Below, piece by piece: positions 43,596 through 52,233 of a stretch of DNA of 64,000 bases. The notes beneath the pieces were generated by a model. It made no database searches. It saw nothing but the letters and a program-made list of their open reading frames with translations, and was not told the DNA's origin. The position numbers and the translations under genes were made by a program. This stretch comes from Holophagae bacterium (GTDB lineage Bacteria > Acidobacteriota > Holophagae > Acanthopleuribacterales > Acanthopleuribacteraceae): the NCBI GenBank assembly GCA_029263455.1, contig JAJCXM010000008.1, forward strand, positions 1-64,000, given 5' to 3'. The stretch's first letter is position 1, and every line of letters begins with the position of its first letter.

Positions 43596-43629
43596 TAGAG
43601 CGTGTCCGCTCTATGGGTTATCATGATAA
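43596..43629. promoter_or_regulatory. Adjacent hairpin and 12 bp palindrome upstream of the lipoprotein operon
   Basis: TAGAGCG (43596-43602) and CGCTCTA (43607-43613) form a 7 bp stem, directly followed by the perfect palindrome TTATCATGATAA (43618-43629). Both lie in the 238 bp gap between divergent dprA and the operon starting at 43760. They could be an operator or part of a leader. No convincing promoter was identified in the gap. Confidence 0.45.
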
Positions 43630-43759
43630 TCTGGCCGCAGAACAAAAATTTGAAAACAGAGTGATGGACTGCAGTTACGCGCCAAAGTACCTGCAGCACG
43701 ATTGAACGTAAGTTGGCATAAACTTTTCTAAGAGCGTGTTAAGGCTGAGAGGAGAAGAA

Positions 43760-44242
43760 ATGGGTCGTTACCCCTTTATGGCTTGTGTGAGCTTGGTAAT
43801 GTTGTTGTCAATGGCCTGTACATTGTCGACCCCAAAAACCAAAAAATTGAATCGGAGCATCCTTGGCGCTGAATTGGAGTTCGGACGGCGCGCAGCAGAG
43901 TTCGACCTTTGGAACGAGGCCATCTTTCGTTGGGAGAAAGTTGTTTTAGTCGATCCAGACAATTCTGATGCAGTCAACAATTTGGCAGTCGCTTACGAAT
44001 CGGTTGGTAATTACGACCGAGCTCGTGATCTCTACCAAAATGCGTTGGAACTAGACGAGGACAATAGTTCCATCAGGCAAAACTACAAGCGTTTCTTGAA
44101 CTTTTACAAGAAACACCAACGACAAATAAACCGTGAGCGCGCCAAAAAAGAACGTGATGAGTTGGCGGCGGCCAACGAGACGCCCGACGATGAAGTCGAC
44201 GAGGGCACCGACAAGGAACAAGACGAGGGAGAACATCCATGA
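43760..44242 (+). CDS. TPR-containing lipoprotein
   Basis: The 160-residue lipoprotein has a lipoprotein signal peptide with lipobox LSMAC (Cys at about residue 20). Two TPR repeats follow (about 40-110; AIFRWEKVVLVDPDNSDAVNNLA and YDRARDLYQNALELDEDN), and the C-terminal tail is highly charged (about 120-160, Lys/Arg then Asp/Glu). The start at 43760 follows GAGAGGAGAAG. It overlaps the next gene by four bases (ATGA), making it the first gene of a three-gene envelope operon. The TPRs suggest it binds one of the other two products. Confidence 0.85.
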   Translation: MGRYPFMACVSLVMLLSMACTLSTPKTKKLNRSILGAELEFGRRAAEFDLWNEAIFRWEKVVLVDPDNSDAVNNLAVAYESVGNYDRARDLYQNALELDEDNSSIRQNYKRFLNFYKKHQRQINRERAKKERDELAAANETPDDEVDEGTDKEQDEGEHP

Positions 44243-44895
44243 GGGTCGCACTGGCTTTTACTCTGATTTGCATGTTGGCTTGTCAAGGCAATAAACGTGC
44301 TGTTCGTATCGATTTACCTTTGCCGCCTAAACTGGACCTGTCTGAATTTGATCAGCTCTTTTTTCCGGGCTTTATCTGCACAGACAAGAACGATTATTTT
44401 GACACCGTTACCGAAACCGTGAATTTCTTCAAGAATGAGTTTTCACGACGTGATGTCATTGATATTTTTGATCACGAAGTGATTGACCTCGATGATCAAG
44501 AAGCGCGTGAATTTTTTGAAGGCGATCAACCCTATTTTGCGGAATTAGAAATTGACGGTGGCGACCGCATGCTGGCCATAACAGGTGTGGTCAATTACGA
44601 GACCGTCGACCGATCAGGATTCCGCCAAGTGCAATCGCAGGATATATCTGGTCAGTCATATTACCGAACCCAATTTGTTGAGATGACGGGTTATATCTTG
44701 AGAATGCGAGTCTATGTGTACGAGTTGGGTGCTGGAAAATTGATGTTTAAAGAACTCGTACAAGATGAGATTGATGTAGAAGGACCGCCAGGAGATACAC
44801 GTCTGGCTTTTTATTCATTACTTGAACGATCTTCGGATCGCGTGGTTGGCCTGTTCGCAAATACTAAAGTTAGAGCAGAACGTAAGCTGCTCTGA
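44239..44895 (+). CDS. Lipoprotein of unknown function
   Basis: The 218-residue protein has a short lipoprotein signal peptide with lipobox MLAC (Cys at about 15). The mature part is acidic and mixed alpha/beta, without a motif I recognise; RMRVYVYELGAGKLMFKELVQDEI resembles the core of small outer-membrane assembly lipoproteins only loosely. It is translationally coupled to the TPR lipoprotein and 20 bp upstream of the peptidase-barrel gene. Context suggests a periplasmic or outer-membrane subunit of one complex. Confidence 0.8.
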   Translation: MRVALAFTLICMLACQGNKRAVRIDLPLPPKLDLSEFDQLFFPGFICTDKNDYFDTVTETVNFFKNEFSRRDVIDIFDHEVIDLDDQEAREFFEGDQPYFAELEIDGGDRMLAITGVVNYETVDRSGFRQVQSQDISGQSYYRTQFVEMTGYILRMRVYVYELGAGKLMFKELVQDEIDVEGPPGDTRLAFYSLLERSSDRVVGLFANTKVRAERKLL

Positions 44896-44915
44896 AAAAC
44901 CGTAGGAGGACTCTT

Positions 44916-47729
44916 GTGAGTAAGACGATTTGGATCCACGCGATTTTGTTGGCTGCTGCGCCATTGCTAGCCAGCGGAAAGAACAAGATTCCCTACGATA
45001 ACTTTGAATGGAAAATTTATCGTTCAGCTCATTTCAATGTGTTCTTTTACGAATCGGAAGAACACTTGTTGGAGCAAGTGGTAGACATGGCGGAAGCGGC
45101 CTACGCGAACAACTCCGAACTGCTTCAACATCAGATTAACTTTAAGATCCCTTTGGTTATTTACAAGACCCATGAAGAGTTTGAGCAGACCAACGTTTTT
45201 TCTGGTTTTGTGCCTAGGTATGTAGGCGCTTTCGCGGAACCCTTCCAGTCGCGCATGGTGCTGCCCATCGATTTGCCAGACGAGGAGCTATACGAGCTCA
45301 TCGCACATGAGCTGACCCACATATTTCAATACGACATGCTTTTCAATAACAAAATATCAACCATTATTCGCGCAAATGCGCCAACGTGGTTCCTTGAAGG
45401 CATGGCTTCATACGTCGCCAATGACGAAAGTAATTTGGACCGCATGGTCTTGCGTGACTCCGCCATTAATTCCAATTTTGCTAGTTTGTCGCAGTTATCC
45501 GGCCTCTCGTTCTTGGCTTATCGTGTAGGGCACTCGGCGTTCGAATTCATCGAGAAAGAATATGGCATTGAAGGCGTAAGAAATTTGCTTTGGGAATACC
45601 GCAAGAACGTGGGCGGCTCTGTAGAAAACGCCATTCGCAAGGCCCTTGAAATCGAGCCTGAAGATTTCGACCGCCAATTCAAGAAATATTTACGCAAAAA
45701 ATACATCGCACTGTTGCCTATCAAAGAAGAACCGGATGACTATGCGCGAGAAGTTCGTACGCGTAAGGTGTTCACGACGCTTTCGCCTGAATTATCGCCT
45801 AGCGGTGATCTTTTTGCCGCATTTGTGCCGATTAAGAACAGTACCGATCTTGTGCTGATCTCGACCAAAGATGGTCGCTTGTTTAAGAACCTTACGCCTG
45901 GGTACACTAATCGATATACGGAACTATCGGTTAATCCTTACAACGGCACCAACGATTTGGCTTGGAGCGTTGATGGCAATGAAATAGCCTTCATGGCGCG
46001 ACGCGAAGGTACGAATATTCTATTGGTAGTTAATGTATTAACGGCGCAAATGGTCGAGGATGTGACATTCCCAGATATCAAGAGTATTGAGTCACCTTGT
46101 TTCTCCAAAGACGGGAAGAGACTGATATTTGTTGGCAACAGGAATGGCTTGGATGATGTCTTCATCATGGACCGCCAAACTAAGATGATCACGAACTTGA
46201 CCAACGACCCTGATGACGACAAGAACCCACGGCTTTCGCCTGATGGCACGGAGCTGGTCTATTCCTCCAAACGCGACGGTTTCTTTAAAGTATTTGCGCT
46301 TAATATTGAGACCATGGAAAAAACGCAGCTCACCTCGGGCTTAGGTAATGATATCCAACCCTCGTACAGCCAGGATATGAGTCGTGTGTATTTTAGCTCT
46401 GACCGCTTCGAAGACATTTACAATGTCTATTCGTTGGTTTCGGATACAGGCGAAATGTTTCAGTACACAGACGTGTTGACGGGCGCTTTCGCGCCGCAAG
46501 AACGCACGGTATTTGATCATCGAGAAGGCGAGGAGTCCAAGCAGTTGGTCTTCACGTCGTATTACGAAGGCCGATTCCGTATTTACCGCATGGACGAAAT
46601 CGAAAAACGGGAACGCGCCTACGAAATTTCCAGTGATTCTTATGCCAATGTCAAAGATCACAAAATGAGTTCTAACCACACCTTGGATATGGACAATTTT
46701 ACGCCTTATCGCGCCAAGAAGAACTTCACGGTTAGTGGTGTCGATGTGACTGCGGGTGTGACAGACGATGGTCGATTCGTCGGAGACACGCGCGTTGAAT
46801 TTAGCGATGTATTAGGCAACCACAATTTGTCGGTTAACGCCTACTCGGTTTCAAGTTACGAGAGCTATTATGCCAACTACATCAATCGTAGTCGACGTCT
46901 ACAATGGGGTGTCCAATTCAACTCGCTCCAGTACTTTCTTGTGGATCGATTCTTCCGAGTTGGTGAACGTGTTGATCGAGTGTATAAGAATCAGTCTTTG
47001 ACTAGCTATATGCGTTATCCCGTGTCGCTTTTCTCGCGTATCGAGTTTGGGGTGGGTATTACTGACCAGGACACCTTCCGTTGGAATCCTACCATTCAGA
47101 ATTATGAACCATCCGACTTTACGACGCCTTTTGCCTATATAGGGCTGTCTAGGGACACGCTGCGATATCATTATTTTGGACCCATCCAGGGTATGGGCTT
47201 CGACCTTAGTTATACCGAAGCCTTTGGTGAGTACAATGCGGCCGCTGCCGAGTTCCGAGCTTACAAAGAACTTACTAGACGTTCGCTTTTTGCTTTTCGA
47301 GTGCGTGCAGACATGAGCGATGGTGACACCCCGCAACTCTATTATTTGGGCGGCAACAATAACCTCCGCGGCGACTATTTTTATAATGAATTCGCCGGTT
47401 CTCGACGTGTGTTATCGCAATTTGAATGGCGATTCCCGTTACTAGATGCGATTGTCTTTCCTGGCTTTGCCTTCCAGAATATCCGCGGCAGTATCTTTAC
47501 CGATGTCGGTGGTGCCTGGTTTGACGACTCAGATTTCGAATTTGAGTTCGAAGGCGATAGTTTTGATCAAGACGATCCAAGCCCCAACTATTTGCTGGGC
47601 ACATACGGCATGGATGTCAGTATGTATTTCTTAGGTTTGGAGCTCCACTGGACTTGGTCGAGGCGTACTAACTTTGAGGAATTCCCTTCCAGCAGCCGAT
47701 TCAGCTTTTGGATAGGACGCACATTCTAA
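44916..47729 (+). CDS. Outer-membrane protein: peptidase-like domain, PD40 propeller and Omp85-like barrel
   Basis: The 937-residue protein has a signal peptide (about 1-20). A metallopeptidase-like domain (about 30-255) carries HELTH at residues 131-135, as in gluzincin/MA-type peptidases. A TolB-like PD40/WD40 propeller (about 270-520) shows SPDGTELVYSSKRDG-type repeats. A C-terminal region rich in alternating hydrophobics and aromatics (about 590-937) ends in FSFWIGRTF, consistent with an Omp85/BamA-like beta-barrel with a terminal Phe. GTG start with TAGGAGGA upstream. Fusion of protease, propeller and barrel suggests a cell-surface or periplasmic processing machine. Catalytic activity is inferred from the motif only. 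Confidence 0.85.
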   Translation: MSKTIWIHAILLAAAPLLASGKNKIPYDNFEWKIYRSAHFNVFFYESEEHLLEQVVDMAEAAYANNSELLQHQINFKIPLVIYKTHEEFEQTNVFSGFVPRYVGAFAEPFQSRMVLPIDLPDEELYELIAHELTHIFQYDMLFNNKISTIIRANAPTWFLEGMASYVANDESNLDRMVLRDSAINSNFASLSQLSGLSFLAYRVGHSAFEFIEKEYGIEGVRNLLWEYRKNVGGSVENAIRKALEIEPEDFDRQFKKYLRKKYIALLPIKEEPDDYAREVRTRKVFTTLSPELSPSGDLFAAFVPIKNSTDLVLISTKDGRLFKNLTPGYTNRYTELSVNPYNGTNDLAWSVDGNEIAFMARREGTNILLVVNVLTAQMVEDVTFPDIKSIESPCFSKDGKRLIFVGNRNGLDDVFIMDRQTKMITNLTNDPDDDKNPRLSPDGTELVYSSKRDGFFKVFALNIETMEKTQLTSGLGNDIQPSYSQDMSRVYFSSDRFEDIYNVYSLVSDTGEMFQYTDVLTGAFAPQERTVFDHREGEESKQLVFTSYYEGRFRIYRMDEIEKRERAYEISSDSYANVKDHKMSSNHTLDMDNFTPYRAKKNFTVSGVDVTAGVTDDGRFVGDTRVEFSDVLGNHNLSVNAYSVSSYESYYANYINRSRRLQWGVQFNSLQYFLVDRFFRVGERVDRVYKNQSLTSYMRYPVSLFSRIEFGVGITDQDTFRWNPTIQNYEPSDFTTPFAYIGLSRDTLRYHYFGPIQGMGFDLSYTEAFGEYNAAAAEFRAYKELTRRSLFAFRVRADMSDGDTPQLYYLGGNNNLRGDYFYNEFAGSRRVLSQFEWRFPLLDAIVFPGFAFQNIRGSIFTDVGGAWFDDSDFEFEFEGDSFDQDDPSPNYLLGTYGMDVSMYFLGLELHWTWSRRTNFEEFPSSSRFSFWIGRTF

Positions 47730-47777
47730 ATAACTAGAATCCCCAACTGGGTGATGAACTCTATATATAGCGATTGT

Positions 47778-47796
47778 TGACGTAAAGCTTTCGTCA
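47778..47796. promoter_or_regulatory. Palindromic element between barrel gene and methyltransferase
   Basis: TGACGTAAAGCTTTCGTCA is a near-perfect palindrome (one bulged T) in the 136 bp gap. It may be an operator or a weak hairpin terminator; no T-run follows. Confidence 0.4.
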
Positions 47797-47865
47797 CCCC
47801 GTTGACCCTAGGCGCTGGTTGTGGTTAGTTGGAAGGTGCTAAACCCTGCTATCGCGAGGTGATCT

Positions 47866-48807
47866 ATGCCGGATACACCGTTTCCATTGCAAGAGCTCGT
47901 TTCCTGTCCTGCGACAGGCCAAGCTGTTAGCTTGCGGGAAGATTGGCAATACGAGACCGATGACGGCGAACTCATGTATCCCGTTATTTGCGGCACGCCC
48001 ATTTTTCAGCCCAATCTGGCTGATTTCCTTGCGGACGAGCAAATAGCGATTGTGCGAGCGATGGCGCGTTGGGGCGAAAGCGATGAAGTGCGAGATTGGT
48101 TCCACGAGAATTTCAAACGTTTAGAACCTGTGCCTTCAACCGCAACGGATAGTGAACTTGAAGGCGAAGGCTATCCAGGCATGTGGAGCGTCCTGCCGAA
48201 GCCCGCTTTCCTTGAGTTTGAAGACGACTGCTCGGACGACCTGATTAATGAAGTTTTTGCGGAACGCTATCAAAAACTGGCGCTTGACCTGGCTTGTGGC
48301 CAGGGGGGGATGATCCAACGGATGGCTTCCACCTGCGTGCAGGTGATTGGCATCGAGAACAATTTTTACTTAGCGGCCTTAGCCAATAAACTTTTGCGCA
48401 GTAGCGTGATCGAGACGGATGTGTTTGACCCAAGCCAAGGCTGGCAATGTATTGAGCTGAGCAAGCCGGCAATATCCAACGCTCATGTTATTTGTGGCAA
48501 TCTGTTGCAGCTTCCTTTTCATGAACCGATGTTCGATTGGATCCATTGTGGCCACGTACTTGATTTAGTTGACGAGCCGGACGAAGTGATTCATCGCATC
48601 TTACGCATCCTCAAACCAGGCGGTAGATTGTCTATTTCTTCTCCTTGGGATTTGGACCGCGCAGGTCATTTTGCTGATATGATGGAGTTGTTGGACCATC
48701 AATTCACGACATTGAAGCAGCAGGATAGCGTGCCTTGGATCCGATGGAATCATGCACGCCGATTTGTGGTCCACGAAGATTGGTATTGGATTGGTAAATT
48801 GGAATAG
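47866..48807 (+). CDS. SAM-dependent methyltransferase with Trm112-like N-terminus
   Basis: The 313-residue protein has an N-terminal Trm112/UPF0434-like zinc-ribbon-type segment (about 8-50, CPATGQAV...YPVICGTPIF, with only part of the cysteines). A class I methyltransferase domain (about 125-290) follows, with motif I LDLACGQGG, acidic IGIENN, and post-I LLQLPFHEPMFDWIHCGHVLDL. The late motif is LKPGGRLSISSPW. The substrate is unknown. It precedes the fab-like operon by about 100 bp but that operon has its own promoter, so a link is only suggested. Confidence 0.85.
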   Translation: MPDTPFPLQELVSCPATGQAVSLREDWQYETDDGELMYPVICGTPIFQPNLADFLADEQIAIVRAMARWGESDEVRDWFHENFKRLEPVPSTATDSELEGEGYPGMWSVLPKPAFLEFEDDCSDDLINEVFAERYQKLALDLACGQGGMIQRMASTCVQVIGIENNFYLAALANKLLRSSVIETDVFDPSQGWQCIELSKPAISNAHVICGNLLQLPFHEPMFDWIHCGHVLDLVDEPDEVIHRILRILKPGGRLSISSPWDLDRAGHFADMMELLDHQFTTLKQQDSVPWIRWNHARRFVVHEDWYWIGKLE

Positions 48808-48846
48808 GGCATCAAGCCCAGTTGCCCATCTATTAAGTGCTCAATG

Positions 48847-48855
48847 TGTTATAAT
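48847..48855 (+). promoter_or_regulatory. Extended -10 promoter of the fab-like operon
   Basis: TGT-TATAAT is a perfect -10 hexamer with a TGn extension, about 55 bp upstream of the first start codon. No good -35 is at normal spacing, which extended -10 promoters can tolerate. Confidence 0.7.
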
Positions 48856-48909
48856 CCGCCGCGTTTTTGGTACCAATTCTAGATTCAAGTAAATCAGTGG
48901 AGTGTTCGC

Positions 48910-49641
48910 TTGAAGCCAGAACATGTGTTTGTAACGGGCGGAACTCGAGGCATTGGCGAAGCAATCGTTCGTGAACTAGTGCAGGGTGGGTACAAGGTAA
49001 CTTTTACCTTTAAGGAAGACCAACACTCAGCGAGCAACTTAACGTCAGAGTTTGGAGATAACGCGGTTGGTTACGAATTGGATCAGGGTGATCACGGTCA
49101 AATAGAGGCCTCATTAGAGCGTATTATCGATGAACGGGGTGAACCTGATCATCTGGTCAATAACGCGGGTATCACGCGTGATGGGCACTTTGTGCTGCAG
49201 TCACTGGAGGCGTGGAACGAAGTGATTGGTGTGAATCTAACGGGTGCCGTTCTGATCACCCGTCAATTGGTTCGCCATATGATGCACCGTCGCTCTGGCA
49301 GAATTGTGAATATGATTTCTAGCTCGGCAATTACAGGTTTACCGGGACAAACTGCCTATTCGGCTTCAAAAGGCGCGATTATGAGTTTTACCAAAGCTTT
49401 GGCGCTTGAAGTTGCACGTTACGGTATTTTAGTTAACGCCGTTGCGCCTGGTTTGATTGAAACAGAAATGACGCGCGACCTACCGCCTGCCAGGATAGAA
49501 AAATTCATGGCAAATATCCCATTAAATAGAGTAGGGCTTCCCGAGGAAGTAGCCAAACTGGTACACTTCCTCCTTTCGCCGCAATGCCAGTACATGACCG
49601 GCCAGGTCCTGCGCTTAGATGGTGGAATGATAATGGCTTAA
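48910..49641 (+). CDS. fabG: 3-oxoacyl-ACP reductase (FabG-type SDR)
   Basis: The 243-residue short-chain dehydrogenase reduces 3-oxoacyl-ACP with NADPH. TGGTRGIGEA is the cofactor loop (about 8-17), NNAGITRDG follows, and the catalytic Ser-Tyr-Lys is seen as SSSAITG...YSASKGA (Tyr about 155). The length is typical. Start is TTG with GGAG a few bases before. First gene of a compact operon with ACP, dehydratase and ketosynthase; it may serve a specialised lipid rather than bulk fatty-acid synthesis. Confidence 0.93.
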   Translation: MKPEHVFVTGGTRGIGEAIVRELVQGGYKVTFTFKEDQHSASNLTSEFGDNAVGYELDQGDHGQIEASLERIIDERGEPDHLVNNAGITRDGHFVLQSLEAWNEVIGVNLTGAVLITRQLVRHMMHRRSGRIVNMISSSAITGLPGQTAYSASKGAIMSFTKALALEVARYGILVNAVAPGLIETEMTRDLPPARIEKFMANIPLNRVGLPEEVAKLVHFLLSPQCQYMTGQVLRLDGGMIMA

Positions 49642-49656
49642 TGAGGAGGGCTGCTC

Positions 49657-49911
49657 GTGGAGCAACTAAAGCAGGAAATTAAGGAAATGATCGTGGAGAG
49701 ACTGGGGCTTGAAGGCATGAAACCCAGCGAAATAGATAGCGATGCCCCACTGTTTGGTGACGGATTGGGGCTGGATTCGATTGACTCGTTGGAACTGGTT
49801 CTGGGTATCGAAAAGAAATATGGTGTGAAAATTCAGGATGAAGAGCTTGGGCGTCAAGTCTTGGCGTCAGTCACAAGTCTAGCTGCCTTTGTGGCTCAGA
49901 AAAAAAGCTAA
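49657..49911 (+). CDS. Acyl carrier protein, aryl-polyene-cluster type
   Basis: The 84-residue carrier protein has the phosphopantetheine site Ser in GLGLDSIDSLEL (about residue 41). The segment DAPLFGDGLGLDSIDSLEL and the following EKKYGVKI resemble the ACPs of aryl polyene and related type II polyketide clusters more than housekeeping AcpP (which has LGADSLDTVEL); this is from recall of families. GTG start with GAGGAGGG upstream, 15 bp after fabG. Confidence 0.92.
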   Translation: MEQLKQEIKEMIVERLGLEGMKPSEIDSDAPLFGDGLGLDSIDSLELVLGIEKKYGVKIQDEELGRQVLASVTSLAAFVAQKKS

Positions 49912-49922
49912 AGGAGACTTGG

Positions 49923-50372
49923 TTGGATCTGCAAGGGATCTTAGACCACTTTAAACATCGCTATCCCTTCTTGTTGATTGACCGGGTCCTTGAAGTGGAA
50001 CCGGGCAAGTCTTGCCGCGCGCTCAAAAACATTTCCATCAATGAAAAGATTTTTGTTGGTCATTTCCCTGACCGCCCTCTGTTACCTGGTGTGTTCTATA
50101 TTGAGATGATGGCTCAAGCGTCGATTATGGTATTCGCCGACGAACACCGTAATCTGGCGGCAGAATTAGGCGTTCTAGCTCAGATCAACAAAGTCAAGTT
50201 TTTGCGTACGGCCATGCCTGGCGATCAACTGATCATCAGTGTCTCTTTAGCTGGAAGATTTGGGAAATTGGCGAAGTTTGATGGCTTGATTACCTGTGAT
50301 GGTGAGCCTATGGCCCGAGGTTCGTTTACCGTAGCCTTACCTCGCGTTCCTGATGACAACGCTGCCTCTTGA
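49923..50372 (+). CDS. fabZ: 3-hydroxyacyl-ACP dehydratase (FabZ-type hotdog)
   Basis: The 149-residue hotdog-fold enzyme removes water from 3-hydroxyacyl-ACP to give trans-2-enoyl-ACP. HRYPFLLIDRV and the active-site GHFPDRPLLPGVFYIEMMAQ (His about 57) match FabZ closely. TTG start with AAAGGAGA upstream, 11 bp after the ACP gene. The length fits the family (about 140-155). Confidence 0.93.
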   Translation: MDLQGILDHFKHRYPFLLIDRVLEVEPGKSCRALKNISINEKIFVGHFPDRPLLPGVFYIEMMAQASIMVFADEHRNLAAELGVLAQINKVKFLRTAMPGDQLIISVSLAGRFGKLAKFDGLITCDGEPMARGSFTVALPRVPDDNAAS

Positions 50373-50398
50373 CCTGTTAGAATACATAAGGAGGCCGT

Positions 50399-51595
50399 GT
50401 GAAGTCGATTGCAGTAACGGGTGTTGGTGCGGTATCAGCACTTGGCCCTAACATCGAAGAAGGATGGCAGAATGCACTGAATGCGGCTGATGACACCATC
50501 CAGCCGATTGTCTATTTTGACGCCAGTGGCGAACGCAGTAATTTGGCCGCTCAGGCCAAGCTAGAATCGATCGCTTTAGATCTTCCTCACGCCCACTCTA
50601 GAAGTGATCTGATGAGTATCTGCGCTGTTCAAGAGGCGCTAGATATGAGTGGTCTCAGCAGACGAGACTATCATAAAGCGGGCGTTTTTGTCGGTGCCGG
50701 CACGGGCGGATTGCACCTTAGTGAACAGGTATACAAGCGTTGTTACGGATCTAAGTCGGTGATCGATTTTGACGAGTTCCTTGCCCATAACGGCGACGCT
50801 TCTGCTCAATGGGTGGCATCATATTTTGGGCTAAAAGGGCCCTGCCGTGCAGTCATGACCGCTTGTTCTTCTTCGGTGCTAGCCATTGGAGAAGCTCTGG
50901 ACCAGTTGCGGCTGGGGCTTCTGGATGTCGCGGTGGTTGGAGGCGCAGATTCGATTACCCAATTAACTCATGCAGGTTTTAATAGCCTGCAAGCAGTTGA
51001 TGCCGCGCCCTGTCGACCTTTTGATGCCGATCGGGCGGGCATGAACCTGGGCGAATGCGCTGCTTTTCTTGTCTTGGAAAGCCATGAACATGCACTGGAG
51101 CGTGGCGCGAAGCCCATTGCTTTTTTACGCGGCTATGGATTGTCATGCGATGCACATCATATGACTGCACCGCCAGATGATGGCGACGGCGCAGTTCGAG
51201 CCATGAATGCGGCACTGGCCAATGCGGAAATAGCTGCCGATCAAATACAGGTGGTAAATGCACACGCCACAGCGACACCACTCAACGATAGTGCTGAAAC
51301 CTGCGCTTTGACCACCGTCTTTGGGTCACGCAATGAACCGCTCTATGTGACAGGCACGAAATCGATGACCGGCCACTGCTTGGGTGCGGCTGGGGCAATG
51401 GAAGCCGTATTGACCGTCCTTTCATTGCGAGACCAAATGATTCCGCGAACATTACGCAATCAAACCAGTATTTTACAAGAGCCTTTCCATTTAGTAACCA
51501 AGCCGCGCTTTAAAGCCAAGCTACAATTTGCATTAAGCAATTCATTTGCGTTTGGAGGCAACAATGGCGTTCTCGTGTTTGAACAAGCGGGCTAG
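50399..51595 (+). CDS. Beta-ketoacyl-ACP synthase (FabF-like)
   Basis: The 398-residue condensing enzyme extends acyl-ACP by decarboxylative Claisen condensation. Catalytic Cys is in MTACSSS (about residue 160), with histidines in NAHATATPLND (about 290) and GTKSMTGHCLGAAGA (about 325); it ends in the glycine-rich AFGGNNG loop. It is slightly shorter than FabF (about 412). GTG start with AAGGAGG upstream. fabH and fabD are absent from the operon, so priming and malonyl transfer must be supplied elsewhere. Confidence 0.92.
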   Translation: MKSIAVTGVGAVSALGPNIEEGWQNALNAADDTIQPIVYFDASGERSNLAAQAKLESIALDLPHAHSRSDLMSICAVQEALDMSGLSRRDYHKAGVFVGAGTGGLHLSEQVYKRCYGSKSVIDFDEFLAHNGDASAQWVASYFGLKGPCRAVMTACSSSVLAIGEALDQLRLGLLDVAVVGGADSITQLTHAGFNSLQAVDAAPCRPFDADRAGMNLGECAAFLVLESHEHALERGAKPIAFLRGYGLSCDAHHMTAPPDDGDGAVRAMNAALANAEIAADQIQVVNAHATATPLNDSAETCALTTVFGSRNEPLYVTGTKSMTGHCLGAAGAMEAVLTVLSLRDQMIPRTLRNQTSILQEPFHLVTKPRFKAKLQFALSNSFAFGGNNGVLVFEQAG

Positions 51596-52193
51596 TTTAT
51601 GGCTGGTTGTCATGCTTGCGGTCGGCTGCCAACAGGGTAATTTAGAACTCAAGCGTGAGCTGCAAAAGACACTGAATACCTTGACCAAAGCGGTCGAAGA
51701 AGTCGATGGCGAAGGCTTGATTCAAAGCGTCTATTTCCCAGAATTAGAGCAGGATCAGTATCGTGAACACGTGAAACAGCTGCTGGTTGACTATTTGTTG
51801 GCATTAAAAAATGGGCGCTTTGGTTTCGATTCTCAAGGTATCTTGTTAATCCGTTTCCTTGGCATTGGTCACCATCGTTATAAAGTGGTCTCAGTCTCTG
51901 AAAACCCAGGTCAACCAACAACAGCAAACATGAGAATAGGTATTCGTTTCGCCTATGACGCCAACATCCGTTTTTCAGATTTGGAAGCAGGCACGATTCT
52001 CTATATTCCTAAGAAACCGTGGCCGGAATTTTATGAAATCCGTATTGGCGGTGAAAATGAAGCACCTAGAGAGCAGCTCGCCTATTTAGAGATTGATATT
52101 TCTTTTGTAGATCACGGTGCGGGTTGGCGGGTGGCCAAGAGTTCGGTTGTAGATGCGTCTATTGAATACGAAATTTCACTCGAATCACATTGA
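51564..52193 (+). CDS. Lipoprotein of unknown function, overlapping the ketosynthase gene
   Basis: The 209-residue protein has a lipoprotein signal peptide with lipobox LAVGC (Cys about residue 22). The mature domain is mixed alpha/beta: a helical N-terminus (about 25-80) and beta-rich remainder ending WRVAKSSVVDASIEYEISL. No family recognised. ATG 51564 has TTTGGAGG upstream and lies in another frame inside the 3' end of the ketosynthase gene (32 bp overlap). Coupling to a lipid-synthesis operon suggests a role in transport or placement of its product, by loose analogy with LolA-like genes in aryl polyene clusters. Confidence 0.8.
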   Translation: MAFSCLNKRASLWLVVMLAVGCQQGNLELKRELQKTLNTLTKAVEEVDGEGLIQSVYFPELEQDQYREHVKQLLVDYLLALKNGRFGFDSQGILLIRFLGIGHHRYKVVSVSENPGQPTTANMRIGIRFAYDANIRFSDLEAGTILYIPKKPWPEFYEIRIGGENEAPREQLAYLEIDISFVDHGAGWRVAKSSVVDASIEYEISLESH

Positions 52194-52233
52194 CATAACT
52201 CGTTTTCTTGGAGCCAATTGTGGCGCCAACTAA

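Noticed and set aside
52208-52229. Terminator between the lipoprotein gene and the giant gene
   Set aside because: The inverted repeat has a mismatch and no T-tract on either strand.
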